A DNA stretch of 43,169 nucleotides from Candidatus Nitrosopumilus sp. (GTDB lineage Archaea; Thermoproteota; Nitrososphaeria; Nitrososphaerales; Nitrosopumilaceae), in NCBI GenBank assembly GCA_029861785.1, contig JAOTYR010000003.1, forward strand, positions 1 through 43,169, given 5' to 3'. The notes beneath the pieces were generated by a model, which saw nothing but the letters and a program-made list of their open reading frames with translations, was not told the DNA's origin and did not search any database. Below are positions 16,388-24,718 of this stretch, one piece after another (position 1 is the stretch's first letter; each line of letters opens with the position of its first letter). The position numbers were made by a program, and so were the translations under genes.

Positions 16388-16696
16388 GAAACACTCCCAA
16401 TAACATTTGTTTGGAAAGTATGATTAATTGTTTTTCTGACATTTGTGGCAATCTTGAAAATAATAATACTTAACTCTTATCTGAATTAGTAAAAAAAAAA
16501 ATTTCCAAAAAACAAATTCTGATTATTCGTTTACTAATTAGGGGGACTTGTAGGAATTAACGGGACAATTCTATTTTTACTGACAGTCGATAAACTAGTT
16601 AACAATTCAACACAAAAAACCACAAACTTAGGTCAAACACAAGTTAATTGAGGCTGAATACTTTTACCCGATTATAACTAAGATTATAAGCCATTA
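16388..16696. other. Non-coding gap between subtilase and hypothetical membrane protein
   Basis: No gene is seen in these 309 bases. The gap holds the divergent promoters of the subtilase (minus) and the small membrane protein (plus), an A11 run at 16491-16501 and copy B of the duplicated element at 16571-16610. Confidence 0.55.
16571..16610 (-). repeat. Copy B of a duplicated non-coding element
   Basis: The reverse complement of this stretch matches 1307-1346 at 35 of 40 positions without gaps, including the exact 17-mer CTATTTTTACTGACAGT (16571-16587 on the + strand). Weaker similarity seems to extend to about 16515 with small gaps. Read on the minus strand, a T11 tract lies about 70 bases after the conserved block, as a shorter T tract does after copy A. 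It lies between two divergently transcribed genes. Confidence 0.6.
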
Positions 16697-17098
16697 GTGG
16701 ATCCTGCGATCATGTCTAGGGATGAGATTGTGGTCCCAAAAGAATTACGTGAATTCATGCTTAAAGATGCTGAAGAAACCAATCTTGGACAAAAAAATGG
16801 TGCTAACAAGCAGTATCGATATGGTAACTTGCACATTAGAGAATACGAAGATAAATTTTTAGTTCATACCGATAAAATTGATCCTAGAAAAGATCCATTA
16901 GGACATTTAATTTGTGACGCTCCTGAGGTCTTGGTTGGATTAGCATGCGGACTTTTTGGGGGATTACAGATTGGAAAATTATTATTTAGTAACAATAAAT
17001 CAAAAAAATCTACTCTATCAAATGGTATGATATCTGGTATTTTCTCCGGATACGTAGGATATGTCACTACAAAGAAAATTAAAAATTATTTGGAGTAA
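16697..17098 (+). CDS. Small glycine-zipper membrane protein next to ABC1 kinase
   Basis: The frame has 133 residues from GTG 16697 (ATG 16712 is an equally good start). The N-terminal half is polar, with charged YRYGNLHIREYEDKFLVHTDK. The C-terminal half has two Gly-rich hydrophobic segments (about 73-92, VLVGLACGLFGGLQIGKLLF; about 107-123, GMISGIFSGYVGYV), suggestive of a tightly packed helical hairpin. It ends 5 bases before an ABC1/UbiB-type kinase, so the two are almost certainly co-transcribed. It may anchor or partner the kinase at the membrane; that is inference from context. No named family is recognised. Confidence 0.7.
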   Translation: MDPAIMSRDEIVVPKELREFMLKDAEETNLGQKNGANKQYRYGNLHIREYEDKFLVHTDKIDPRKDPLGHLICDAPEVLVGLACGLFGGLQIGKLLFSNNKSKKSTLSNGMISGIFSGYVGYVTTKKIKNYLE

Positions 17099-17103
17099 TT
17101 TTC

Positions 17104-18657
17104 ATGTCTACCACGAGAACTATTAAAGTTCTAATCAAATTGTTTCCCTCAATTCTGGCATTACGCAAGGATAGAAGAACCTGGGTTAGACAAGAGGGAA
17201 AAGATATTGATATTGAAAGATATCGCAAAAATGCGCGCAAAGTCTTAAACACATTCATTACATTAGGTCCTGTTTACATAAAACTTGGACAATGGCTTTC
17301 ATCAAGAGCAGATATTTTACCTCAACCCTATTTAGAAGAACTAGCTAAACTACAAGATGAAGTCCCAGCAGCTCCATTTGAGCAAGTAAAACCAATAATT
17401 GAAAATGATATTGGACCAATTAATGAAAAATTTGATAATATTGATCCCAATCCAGTTTCTGGTGCATCCTTAGGTCAAGTTTATCGTGGAACTATTACTG
17501 GTCAACAAATTGTAGTTAAAGTCAAAAGACCTGGAATAGAAAAAGTAGTAACAGAAGATCTTCAAGTTCTAAAAAAAATCCTTCCACTTGCATTAAGATT
17601 TGTGGATCCAAACTTGCGTTTTTCTGCAAAAGCCATGCTTTCTCAATTTATTGAAACTATACATGAAGAAATGGATTACACAAATGAATCATCAAATCTT
17701 AAAAAAATTAAACATGATTTAGAAAAAAACACCAGAGTAGTAGTTCCTTCTGTTTATGATGATTATTCTTCAGAAAATGTATTGACCATGGAGTATATGC
17801 CTGGAATCAAAGTTACCAATATTGAGGCATTAGAAAAGAAGGGAATTGACAGAACAAGACTAGTAATTGATGTTCATAAGGTATTTTTCACGATGCTACT
17901 TCGCCATTCATTGTTTCATGCAGATCCCCATCCTGGAAATATTTCAGTTACAGATGATGGAAAGTTAATCCTTTATGATTATGGAATGGTGGGGAGATTA
18001 GATAAAGAAACACGATTACGACTAATTCGACTTTATTTGGCATTAGTTGAGAAAGACCCTCCACGCACTGTTAATGCAATGAATGATCTTGGAATGCTCA
18101 CTCCCGATTTTAACCGCTCAGTAATTGAAAAAGGAATCGAGCTTACTGTCCGTGCCATGCATGGAAAAAAGCCTGACGAAATGGAAGTTCAAAGTTTAAT
18201 GGAACTTGCAAATAAAACAATGAGTAAATTTCCTTTTGTTCTTCCAAAAAATCTTGCATTGTACATGAGGATGGCATCAATAATCGAAGGAATATACAAA
18301 CAACATAAAGTTGATTTTAAATTTGTCAAAGTAGTAAGAGAAATTTTAGAGGAGGAAAGCTTAATCAAGGATGCCTACATTGAAGAACTAAAATATTCTT
18401 TTCAAAGATTTGCAAAATCAATTGATGCAACCATCTCTATTGCACCTGAACTAAAAAAATTCATTGATGATAATAGATCAATTCAACTTTTAAACGCAAA
18501 ACCTAGATCAAACATACTTCTTTCAGGGAGTATACTATCAGCTGCAATCTTTGTAGGTTCGGCAGTTTTGTATTCTTCAAATGAAACAATAGGAATTACC
18601 GGAATGATTGGTTCTCTAATAATAATGGGAATTTTTACAGCCTTTAGAAAAAAATAA
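17104..18657 (+). CDS. ABC1/UbiB-family atypical protein kinase
   Basis: This 517-residue member of the AarF/UbiB/ADCK family shows the diagnostic KxGQ motif at K60-L-G-Q63 followed by SSRADILP, the Ala-rich nucleotide loop ASLGQVYRG (121-129), the ATP-binding lysine in VVKVKRPG, EEMDYTNE, the catalytic loop HADPHPGNI and the metal-binding YDYGMVG. Two C-terminal membrane helices (about 473-490 and 495-512) place it at the membrane. Family members act in quinone or isoprenoid lipid metabolism and behave as ATPases as much as protein kinases. In ammonia-oxidising archaea a role with menaquinone-type electron carriers is plausible but unproven. The start is ATG 17104. Confidence 0.93.
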   Translation: MSTTRTIKVLIKLFPSILALRKDRRTWVRQEGKDIDIERYRKNARKVLNTFITLGPVYIKLGQWLSSRADILPQPYLEELAKLQDEVPAAPFEQVKPIIENDIGPINEKFDNIDPNPVSGASLGQVYRGTITGQQIVVKVKRPGIEKVVTEDLQVLKKILPLALRFVDPNLRFSAKAMLSQFIETIHEEMDYTNESSNLKKIKHDLEKNTRVVVPSVYDDYSSENVLTMEYMPGIKVTNIEALEKKGIDRTRLVIDVHKVFFTMLLRHSLFHADPHPGNISVTDDGKLILYDYGMVGRLDKETRLRLIRLYLALVEKDPPRTVNAMNDLGMLTPDFNRSVIEKGIELTVRAMHGKKPDEMEVQSLMELANKTMSKFPFVLPKNLALYMRMASIIEGIYKQHKVDFKFVKVVREILEEESLIKDAYIEELKYSFQRFAKSIDATISIAPELKKFIDDNRSIQLLNAKPRSNILLSGSILSAAIFVGSAVLYSSNETIGITGMIGSLIIMGIFTAFRKK

Positions 18658-19113
18658 TTATTCTATTTTAATGTCTTTACCATGTTTTTGAATCGGAATG
18701 GTAATTGTTAATACTCCTTGAGAATATTTTGCTGAACTTACCGCCTCTTCTTCATCTTTTACATCAACTGGCAATTTTATTTTTTTATCAATAATGTTAG
18801 GTCTTTGATTGCAAATCATATTCTGATCTTCATTTTCAATTAATTTTTTACATGCTTGAATAGATAAAATATTTTCATCAAGAGATAGTTTAATGTCTTT
18901 TTTCTCAAATCCTGGCACATCAATCAATAATGTCAATTTTTCTTCCTCTAGATGCATATCTATGGGTGGTAAGACAAATTCATAAAATTCTCTGGATTTA
19001 CTTCCAATTTCTTTCATCATTTCTTTTGCCATCGATTTTACTAATCCCATTTTGAGATTTATGCTCAATTTTTGGTTATAAACCTTGATAGGATTTTCCT
19101 TTAATTCCTCCAA
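18658..19113 (-). CDS. Small heat-shock protein, Hsp20/alpha-crystallin family
   Basis: The protein has 151 residues from TTG 19113, with ATG 19050 as alternative (130 residues). The alpha-crystallin domain spans about 48-145: FVLPPIDMHLEEEKLTLLIDVPGFEKKDIKLSLDENILSI is split over strands 2-5, and the A-x-x-x-G-V-L-x-I signature appears as KYSQGVLTITIP near the end. The short C-terminal tail ends in IKIE, a variant of the IxI motif that docks neighbouring subunits. It would hold unfolding proteins as an ATP-independent oligomeric chaperone. It converges directly on the ABC1 kinase gene. An AT-rich TATA-like stretch lies at about 19126-19142. Confidence 0.9.
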   Translation of the reverse strand: MEELKENPIKVYNQKLSINLKMGLVKSMAKEMMKEIGSKSREFYEFVLPPIDMHLEEEKLTLLIDVPGFEKKDIKLSLDENILSIQACKKLIENEDQNMICNQRPNIIDKKIKLPVDVKDEEEAVSSAKYSQGVLTITIPIQKHGKDIKIE

Positions 19114-19177
19114 AGATTTGAACTCAATTTATTAAATAATTTTTGTGAATCTGTTTTTCCCAATAATTATTTTTCAA

Positions 19178-19960
19178 TTAATTAGAGGATTTTGCGTCTC
19201 TAGTATCTGAAACAATAAAAGTTTCAAGGATTTGAAAATTGTTTGATTCTAAATAGGTGACATTTACTTCAACAAGATATGTTCCACCTGGTATCAAATT
19301 TTGATATACAAAGTAATCTCCATCCCAAAAGCCTTTAGAATTTGTGTGTCCTGAAATTTGGGTTAATTCATTCCCTTCAGTATCTTTCAATGTTACTATA
19401 ACTTCAGCTTGGTTAACTGCACCAAGACTTTGATAAAATTGTGGATTAGGATTTATGACTTTATCAAAAACCTTAATCTCAATATCATAAGTATCATTCC
19501 AAAAAGTTTTGATATCTTGTTGGATCAAAACAATCAACTCAGTAGATAACAAATCATTTTTGATTTGTGGTTTTATCTCATCTCCAACTGATGCTAACTT
19601 TATGGGATCTAATTGATTACTTCCAAGCAGATAACTGTTCACTAAGTAATGCCCATTTTCTAATCCTTTAGCATAAATTAAAAAATCCTCAGAATGAACA
19701 ACAAAAGAATTTCCCATGATTTTGGTTCTAGCATCTACAATTTCCAAGATGCTTTCTCCTACAACAAGAAAACCTGAATGTAATGTAGGAATTATTCTAT
19801 CAAATCTAGAATATTGATTTTCCCCAAATTCTAGAGACAAAATAATCTGTCCATCTCCAGATTCTGCTATAATATTTTTATTTTCTAAATCTGCAATTCC
19901 AAAAACAGATTGTGGAACTAAAATTAGTAACAATAAGGAGAAAAGGAAATAACTATTCAA
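19178..19960 (-). CDS. Secreted beta-rich hypothetical protein
   Basis: The protein has 260 residues from TTG 19960. A signal peptide covers 1-21 (Leu-rich core, VFG before IADLE). The mature part has no other membrane helix and looks beta-rich, with a C-terminal immunoglobulin-like unit (about 165-250: VNQAEVIVTLKDTEGNELTQ, GTYLVEVNVTYLESN). This is the pattern of extracellular thaumarchaeal adhesion or carbohydrate-interaction proteins. I recognise no named family and no catalytic residues. Its start lies about 110 bases from the divergent tmk operon. Confidence 0.7.
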   Translation of the reverse strand: MNSYFLFSLLLLILVPQSVFGIADLENKNIIAESGDGQIILSLEFGENQYSRFDRIIPTLHSGFLVVGESILEIVDARTKIMGNSFVVHSEDFLIYAKGLENGHYLVNSYLLGSNQLDPIKLASVGDEIKPQIKNDLLSTELIVLIQQDIKTFWNDTYDIEIKVFDKVINPNPQFYQSLGAVNQAEVIVTLKDTEGNELTQISGHTNSKGFWDGDYFVYQNLIPGGTYLVEVNVTYLESNNFQILETFIVSDTRDAKSSN

Positions 19961-20074
19961 ATCTAATTTAAAATACCATCAATTCGTTTAAAAATTTTTA
20001 AAAATACTTTATCCATCCATAAGTTGGAATTATTGATAGATTTTTAATCAATTAATTTCTTTGAATTGTAAGTA

Positions 20075-20656
20075 ATGATTATTGTAATAGAGGGTGGTGA
20101 TCAAGCGGGGAAAAAAACCCAAACTGAATTACTATCAAGAGCTTTGAAAAAAAGAAAAATAAAGACCTCAACTTTTAGTTTTCCCGATTATTCTACGCCT
20201 GTTGGGAAAGAAATCTCAAAATATCTTGATGGAAAGAGAAAATTTCCGCCTCAAACTATCCATTGTCTTTTAGCAGCAAATAGATGGGAAAAACTAAACC
20301 ACATTTTGTCAGCTCAATCAAAAAATTCTGTTTTAATAATGAACAGATACTATCAATCCAATCTAGTTTATGGACTAGCAAATGGGATGAAACAAAGGTG
20401 GTTAGAGAACTTGGATGCTGGTCTTCCCAAAGCAGATCTCGTCATTTTACTAGATGTATCCCAAAAAGAATCTTTTAACAGAAAAAAAACTAAACGAGAC
20501 AAATTTGAAAAAAATAAAGAATTCCTTAAAAAAATCTCAAAAATTTATCGAACTACTGCGAGGAAAAAAAGATGGAAGATCATTGATGCTTCTCAACCAA
20601 AAGAGAGGGTACACCAAGAAATTTTGAACATCTTTTCAAAAAAAATAGGGTTATGA
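20075..20656 (+). CDS. tmk: Thymidylate kinase
   Basis: dTMP kinase makes dTDP from dTMP and ATP. The P-loop appears as EGGDQAGKKTQT (residues 6-17), the archaeal form in which the second P-loop position is Lys. FPDYSTPVGKEISKYL binds the nucleotide, NRYYQSNLVYGLANG replaces the DRY motif with NRY, and KADLVILLDVSQKESFNRK starts the lid region. The length of 193 is normal. It opens a three-gene operon: its stop overlaps the ATG of the HD phosphohydrolase (ATGA at 20653-20656). All three genes concern nucleotides. Confidence 0.93.
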   Translation: MIIVIEGGDQAGKKTQTELLSRALKKRKIKTSTFSFPDYSTPVGKEISKYLDGKRKFPPQTIHCLLAANRWEKLNHILSAQSKNSVLIMNRYYQSNLVYGLANGMKQRWLENLDAGLPKADLVILLDVSQKESFNRKKTKRDKFEKNKEFLKKISKIYRTTARKKRWKIIDASQPKERVHQEILNIFSKKIGL

Positions 20657-21888
20657 AAAAAAAATATTCAGATATAATCGATCCAATTCATGACTTTATC
20701 CGAGTTTACGATCATGAATTAGAAATTATTGATAATCCCATATTTCAGAGATTAAGAAGAATTAGACAACTCTCAGGAGCTCATCTCACATACCCTGCCG
20801 CTCAGCATACAAGATTTGAGCATTCCTTGGGTGTAATGCATATTGCAAGTCAAGCTGGAAACGCACTGCAAGAAAAAGGGATTTTAAAATCAGACGATAT
20901 CGAAATTTTAAGACTTGCAGGATTATTACATGATATAGGTCATGGACCCTTTTCACATCTTTTTGAAGAAATAATACAACAAAAAAAAATGTCACATGAA
21001 GATTTTGGAAAAAATCTAATTCTAAAATCAATAATTGGTGATATTCTTTCAAAAAATGGATATGATAAAAAATTAATTACCAAAGTAGCCTTTGGTGATT
21101 CAAAATATCAATATCTAAATGAAATTGTTTCAGGAGCCTTGAGTGCTGACATGATGGATTACCTTTTGCGGGATGGATATTTCACTGGAGCAGAACATGC
21201 AAAAATTGATCACAAGAGATTAACACAATCCCTTGATGTCTACAAGAAAAAACTTGCTTTGGAAAAATCAGCACTTTACTCCTTTGAATCTATGATGCAT
21301 TCCAGGTATCAAATGTTTAAAGCAGTTTATTTTCATAAAACAGTAAGAGCTGCTGAGGTTATGCTATTAGAAGCCTTAAGATTATCTGATGATGAGTTTG
21401 GTTTTACTTCCTTTAAAATTAATGAATTTGTCAAACTCACTGATGAATATGTATTATCCATGGTCCTCTCCTCGAAATCTTCGAAGCTAAGACAAGCTAG
21501 GAGATTTGTAGATGACTATCAAAATAGAAAATTACTAAAATGTGTATATGAAAGAATTTTGAATAGTAAAACTCTTTTAGAAAAAATTAAAACAAATGAG
21601 ATTAGGCTATCTATTTCCAAAAAATCAAAGGTTAATGAAAATGAGATTTTTGTTGATAGCTCCGTTACCCCTTCAATTCCTCTTGCCCCCTCTAAAAAAG
21701 AGTCAAAACAAATTATTCTAATTTCAAATGAAAACGGACGTTCACGTGCTCAAAAACTAAACATATCAGAAATTCCTGTAGTTTCTGCAATTTCTGGATT
21801 CATGAATATTTTGAGAGTATATACACCTCAAAAAAGCAGAAAAAAAGTTGAAATTGCCGCAAAATCAATCTTGAGTGATCTAAAATAA
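20653..21888 (+). CDS. HD-domain phosphohydrolase, dNTPase/SAMHD1-like (COG1078)
   Basis: The protein has 411 residues. The N-terminal domain (about 20-200) has the HD metal site: H57 in [11 protein letters not shown]93-D94 in [12 protein letters not shown] and a distal Asp in [14 protein letters not shown], with H97 and H102 as expected for the SAMHD1/dGTPase branch. PIHDFIRV and [12 protein letters not shown] near the N-terminus are family hallmarks. Enzymes of this group hydrolyse dNTPs to deoxynucleosides, and others have unknown substrates. Here it sits between tmk and pyrH with overlapping stop/start codons on both sides (ATGA, TAATG), which supports a role in balancing pyrimidine nucleotide pools. 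Substrate is inferred. Confidence 0.88.
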   Translation: MKKKYSDIIDPIHDFIRVYDHELEIIDNPIFQRLRRIRQLSGAHLTYPAAQHTRFEHSLGVMHIASQAGNALQEKGILKSDDIEILRLAGLLHDIGHGPFSHLFEEIIQQKKMSHEDFGKNLILKSIIGDILSKNGYDKKLITKVAFGDSKYQYLNEIVSGALSADMMDYLLRDGYFTGAEHAKIDHKRLTQSLDVYKKKLALEKSALYSFESMMHSRYQMFKAVYFHKTVRAAEVMLLEALRLSDDEFGFTSFKINEFVKLTDEYVLSMVLSSKSSKLRQARRFVDDYQNRKLLKCVYERILNSKTLLEKIKTNEIRLSISKKSKVNENEIFVDSSVTPSIPLAPSKKESKQIILISNENGRSRAQKLNISEIPVVSAISGFMNILRVYTPQKSRKKVEIAAKSILSDLK

Positions 21889-22568
21889 TGAAAAAAAGAA
21901 TTGTAATCAAACTATCAGGACGTATTTTTGGTACAGATAATGTTAAAATTCTAAAAGATTATGCTTCATTTCTAGTTAAAATTAGCAAAATTTGCCAACC
22001 TGTTGTAATAGCAGGGGGAGGAAATATTGCTCGTCATTACATTTCTCATGCTAGATCTTCAGGAGCTGATGAATCTACACTTGACGAACTAGGTATAGAA
22101 ATTTCCAGATTAAATGCAAAGCTTTTGATTTATGCGCTAAAAAACAAGGCATATTCACATCCGCCCACCACTTTACAAGAAGTCAAACACGCAGTTGATG
22201 ATGGACTAATTGTGGTAGCAGGTGGTTTACATCCCGGACAAAGCACTAACGGAACAGCTGCACTAATTGCTGAAAAAATCAAAGCTGAACAATTTCTTAA
22301 CGCTACAGATGTTGATGGGGTTTATGATATGGATCCAAACAAATACAAACAAGCAAAAAAATTCAAGCAAATTAAATTAAAGAATCTTAAAAATATGTTA
22401 GTTCATGAAGATTCTGTTGCTGGAGGATATGATTTGATGGATATCGTTGCTTTAAAAATTATTGAACGATCCAAAATTAAAACTAGAATATTAAAAGCAG
22501 ATATCAAAATTATTGAAAAAGCCATCAAAGGGGCAGAGGTAGGAACAAAAATAATCTTACCACTATAG
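21888..22568 (+). CDS. pyrH: UMP kinase
   Basis: UMP kinase of the amino-acid-kinase fold phosphorylates UMP to UDP. Seen are the N-terminal [10 protein letters not shown], the glycine loop [28 protein letters not shown] and [21 protein letters not shown], with [15 protein letters not shown] for binding of nucleotide and metal. The length of 226 and the short N-terminus are archaeal. The ATG at 21888 shares a base with the stop of the HD gene (TAATG). It completes the tmk-HD-pyrH operon and links to pyrB/pyrI found elsewhere in the window. Confidence 0.94.
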   Translation: MKKRIVIKLSGRIFGTDNVKILKDYASFLVKISKICQPVVIAGGGNIARHYISHARSSGADESTLDELGIEISRLNAKLLIYALKNKAYSHPPTTLQEVKHAVDDGLIVVAGGLHPGQSTNGTAALIAEKIKAEQFLNATDVDGVYDMDPNKYKQAKKFKQIKLKNLKNMLVHEDSVAGGYDLMDIVALKIIERSKIKTRILKADIKIIEKAIKGAEVGTKIILPL

Positions 22569-22571
22569 AAA

Positions 22572-22928
22572 TTACTCATTTAATTCATGTTGAATAGTAG
22601 GACGATCCTCAGTCCATATCTTAATACCTGATTTAGAATATTCAGGAACCCCTGATTCTCTTAATTTTTTAAAAATTTCAAGTGCTTCATTTTTTTCTAC
22701 AGATTTTGATTGAGCCTTTGTATATCCATCTTTATCTACAATCACTGCAACATATCCTTCTTCTGACTGTATAACAGCAGTAAAATCTTCTTCTCCAACA
22801 GGATAGAATTCACCATCAATTTTTTTTGTAGTTAAGGTAAGCATCCCAAATCCTGCGATTTCAAATAATTTCATCTGTGATTTACCAGCTCTTATTTTCC
22901 CTTGTTGTACTGCCTGAAAATATTGCAC
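22572..22928 (-). CDS. Hypothetical protein; start moved downstream
   Basis: The open frame runs to 23021, but a start at GTG 22928 (118 residues) is better: a TATA-like CTTATTATATTAT lies about 25 bases upstream, and the longer form would overlap the divergent gene at 22999. The protein has an AGKSQMKLFEIAGFGMLTL region, a beta-strand pair (EEGYVAVIVDKDGYTKAQ) and a C-terminal EIFKKLRESG. It has no signal peptide or membrane helix in the short form. I recognise no family. It converges on pyrH with three bases between stops. Confidence 0.65.
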   Translation of the reverse strand: MQYFQAVQQGKIRAGKSQMKLFEIAGFGMLTLTTKKIDGEFYPVGEEDFTAVIQSEEGYVAVIVDKDGYTKAQSKSVEKNEALEIFKKLRESGVPEYSKSGIKIWTEDRPTIQHELNE

Positions 22929-22998
22929 AATAATTTTTCTTTTTGATAATATAATAAGTATCTCAACATTTAAGATATCCTGAAATTGAATATTTTTA

Positions 22999-23544
22999 TT
23001 GAATCCTAAGATATTTGTCATTGCAGCAATGGCGATTATGGTAAGTGTTTTAGGAATTATTCTTATGATGACTTCTACTGGAGAGGATTTAGAGGAAGGC
23101 TCTGCTCAAGAAATTAAAAGTCAAGTAGAGCCAATCTCAATTGAACTTGAAAATGTCTCAATTCTACAAGTTACAGAAAGAGCAGCTACAATAGAAATAG
23201 AATTTAAACTTGATAATCCAAATTCTCGCTCCGTAATTGCTCAACAATTACAATATGCACTATATGCTTCAGATGGCTCTGATGAGTACAAAATTACCTC
23301 TGGGGAAATTGGAAGTAGGCCAGAAGGAATGGTAGACGGATCCAATTATTACACTTTACTTAGCAATAATTTCATTATTTTGAAAGACAAGATTGTTCTT
23401 AATTCTCCAGGAAATTCTCCAGAATTAATGTCCATACTAGAAAGCAATAATCCAAGTTGGAGGGTAGAAGGTGATGTTTTCTTTAATCTTAGTTCAATGA
23501 CTAGTGGTCAAGAAAACGAGATTCATTTTGAATCAACTAAATAA
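22999..23544 (+). CDS. Membrane-anchored LEA14/WHy-like protein
   Basis: This 181-residue protein starts at TTG 22999. Residues 4-24 are one hydrophobic helix (signal anchor). From about 48 the sequence resembles the water-stress/LEA14 beta-sandwich: IELENVSILQVTERAATIEIEFKLDNPNSR, then ALYASDG, EIGSRPEGMVDGSNYYTLL and WRVEGDVFFNL. Such domains are common as surface-anchored proteins in this lineage and may stabilise membranes or proteins under stress; the function is inferred only. A TATA-like CATTTAAGAT lies about 26 bases upstream of the start, so the message is probably leaderless. It is divergent from the hypothetical gene at 22572-22928. Confidence 0.7.
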   Translation: MNPKIFVIAAMAIMVSVLGIILMMTSTGEDLEEGSAQEIKSQVEPISIELENVSILQVTERAATIEIEFKLDNPNSRSVIAQQLQYALYASDGSDEYKITSGEIGSRPEGMVDGSNYYTLLSNNFIILKDKIVLNSPGNSPELMSILESNNPSWRVEGDVFFNLSSMTSGQENEIHFESTK

Positions 23545-23649
23545 ATTAAAATTACTATAGTATCATAATATTTGAAAATTATGATAATCTGTTTTTAGAT
23601 TAAAAAAATTGACAAAATTATAAAAGCCCCTACTGATGTTTTTTATCAG

Positions 23650-23760
23650 ATGGCAGAAGCAGGTATAGCAGCATTTGGTGCAGCAGCAGGCGTTGCAATT
23701 GCTTTAGCAGTTGTGTGCTTTGCATTACGTGGAAAAGGGCATCCAGAACCACTAGATTAA
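23650..23760 (+). CDS. 36-residue single-helix membrane protein
   Basis: This gene is too short for standard ORF calling: ATG 23650 to TAA 23760. Residues 4-27 are one Ala/Gly-rich hydrophobic helix, followed by a short charged tail with RGKGHPEPLD. A clear TATA-like AATTATAAAA (23613-23622) lies about 32 bases upstream, the codon use is GC-richer than the flanks, and there is no overlapping gene, so the ORF looks real and well expressed. It resembles the small accessory subunits found in respiratory and ATP synthase complexes, but I cannot assign it. It converges with the Cas4-like gene. Confidence 0.6.
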   Translation: MAEAGIAAFGAAAGVAIALAVVCFALRGKGHPEPLD

Positions 23761-23793
23761 CCAAGGAAACGCATCCTTTACAATATTTTTAAT

Positions 23794-24441
23794 TTAATTT
23801 TCCTTTGCTAGTCCTAGCATTTCAGCTAAAGAGAGTTGCTTTGAGTTCTTCTTGCCGATGAAACATCTCTGATAATATTGGCAATCTGCACAATTTGCAG
23901 AAGGTTCAAGAATTGGCGTTTTTTGTTCATTTAACAGATCACAAAAAACTCTAACTCTTCTTATTATCTCTTCAAACATTTTTTTATCACGAGTCAGAGA
24001 AAAAGTAAACTCTTCTCTATTATTGGTAATGTAGATTATTACCCCATCTGTTTTGTCATAAATCCACAAACATGAATTTAGATAAAGTAAATCCTGCGCA
24101 AGAGGTGATTCAGTAATACCTTGACTGGGTCTAAATAAAACTATGATGTCATCTACTAGCATATCTGCCTGACCCTTCAATTTAATATCATCAATTGCAA
24201 ACTCTTTTGCAACGCTACCATACTCTAATTTTCGAAGTAAACCGCTAAGTAGGTCATTAAATCCCCTCCTTTCAATCTCTTTTGAATCTGTTCTATCATA
24301 ATACGATCTTCGTAAGCATTGTACTACCTCTTGTAAGTGAATAGTTTTAAAATCACCCGAATTAATCTCAATTTCTAATTCTCGTCCAATCGAATCCACT
24401 GCATTTTTAATCGTACTTCTATAATCTCTATCACCCATCAT
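23794..24441 (-). CDS. Cas4/RecB-like PD-(D/E)XK family protein lacking ExK
   Basis: The protein has 215 residues. The four Cas4-type iron-sulfur cysteines are present: C42 (VVQCLRR), then C184-x2-C187-x5-C193 at the C-terminus. The nuclease core has D93 (GQAD) and the later Q116-x3-Y120 motif (PLAQDLLYLN). The ExK signature expected about ten residues after D93 is replaced: the aligned residues read VLFRPS, so the catalytic Glu and Lys appear lost. It may bind DNA or an Fe-S cluster without cutting, or use shifted residues. No CRISPR array or other cas gene is seen. It is the last gene of a minus-strand run with atpC. The start is ATG 24441. Confidence 0.75.
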   Translation of the reverse strand: MMGDRDYRSTIKNAVDSIGRELEIEINSGDFKTIHLQEVVQCLRRSYYDRTDSKEIERRGFNDLLSGLLRKLEYGSVAKEFAIDDIKLKGQADMLVDDIIVLFRPSQGITESPLAQDLLYLNSCLWIYDKTDGVIIYITNNREEFTFSLTRDKKMFEEIIRRVRVFCDLLNEQKTPILEPSANCADCQYYQRCFIGKKNSKQLSLAEMLGLAKEN

Positions 24442-24473
24442 GATAAATCACCTAGAAACGACATCCTTATAGA

Positions 24474-24710
24474 TTAATTCATAATCTTGGTGAGAAATTT
24501 TGAAATCCTACCTGAAAAAGCAAATGCAACAAAATGAGCGCTAAATCCTAACACTGCACCCAATACAAGATTTCCAGTACCGTAATAGATTCCAAGAAAT
24601 ATTCCCAAAGCCGGAATAGTAAAAATCATTGCTAAAAAGGTGCTAATCCATATCGTATTAATTACAATTTCAGTAGGAATCTTCTTTTTTTTAGAAGGAA
24701 AGTTTGACAT
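24474..24710 (-). CDS. Small two-helix membrane protein next to atpC
   Basis: The product has 78 residues with a polar KKKK-containing N-terminus, two membrane helices (about 15-38 and 44-62) and a basic tail. The helix-turn region holds GIFLGIYYGTGNLVLGAVLG. It begins 8 bases after the stop of atpC and is co-transcribed with it, which recalls the small AtpZ/AtpI-like accessory membrane proteins encoded with ATP synthases. The sequence similarity I can judge by eye is not enough to say so, hence no gene name. It has no soluble domain. Confidence 0.7.
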   Translation of the reverse strand: MSNFPSKKKKIPTEIVINTIWISTFLAMIFTIPALGIFLGIYYGTGNLVLGAVLGFSAHFVAFAFSGRISKFLTKIMN

Positions 24711-24718
24711 TTTTAGGA

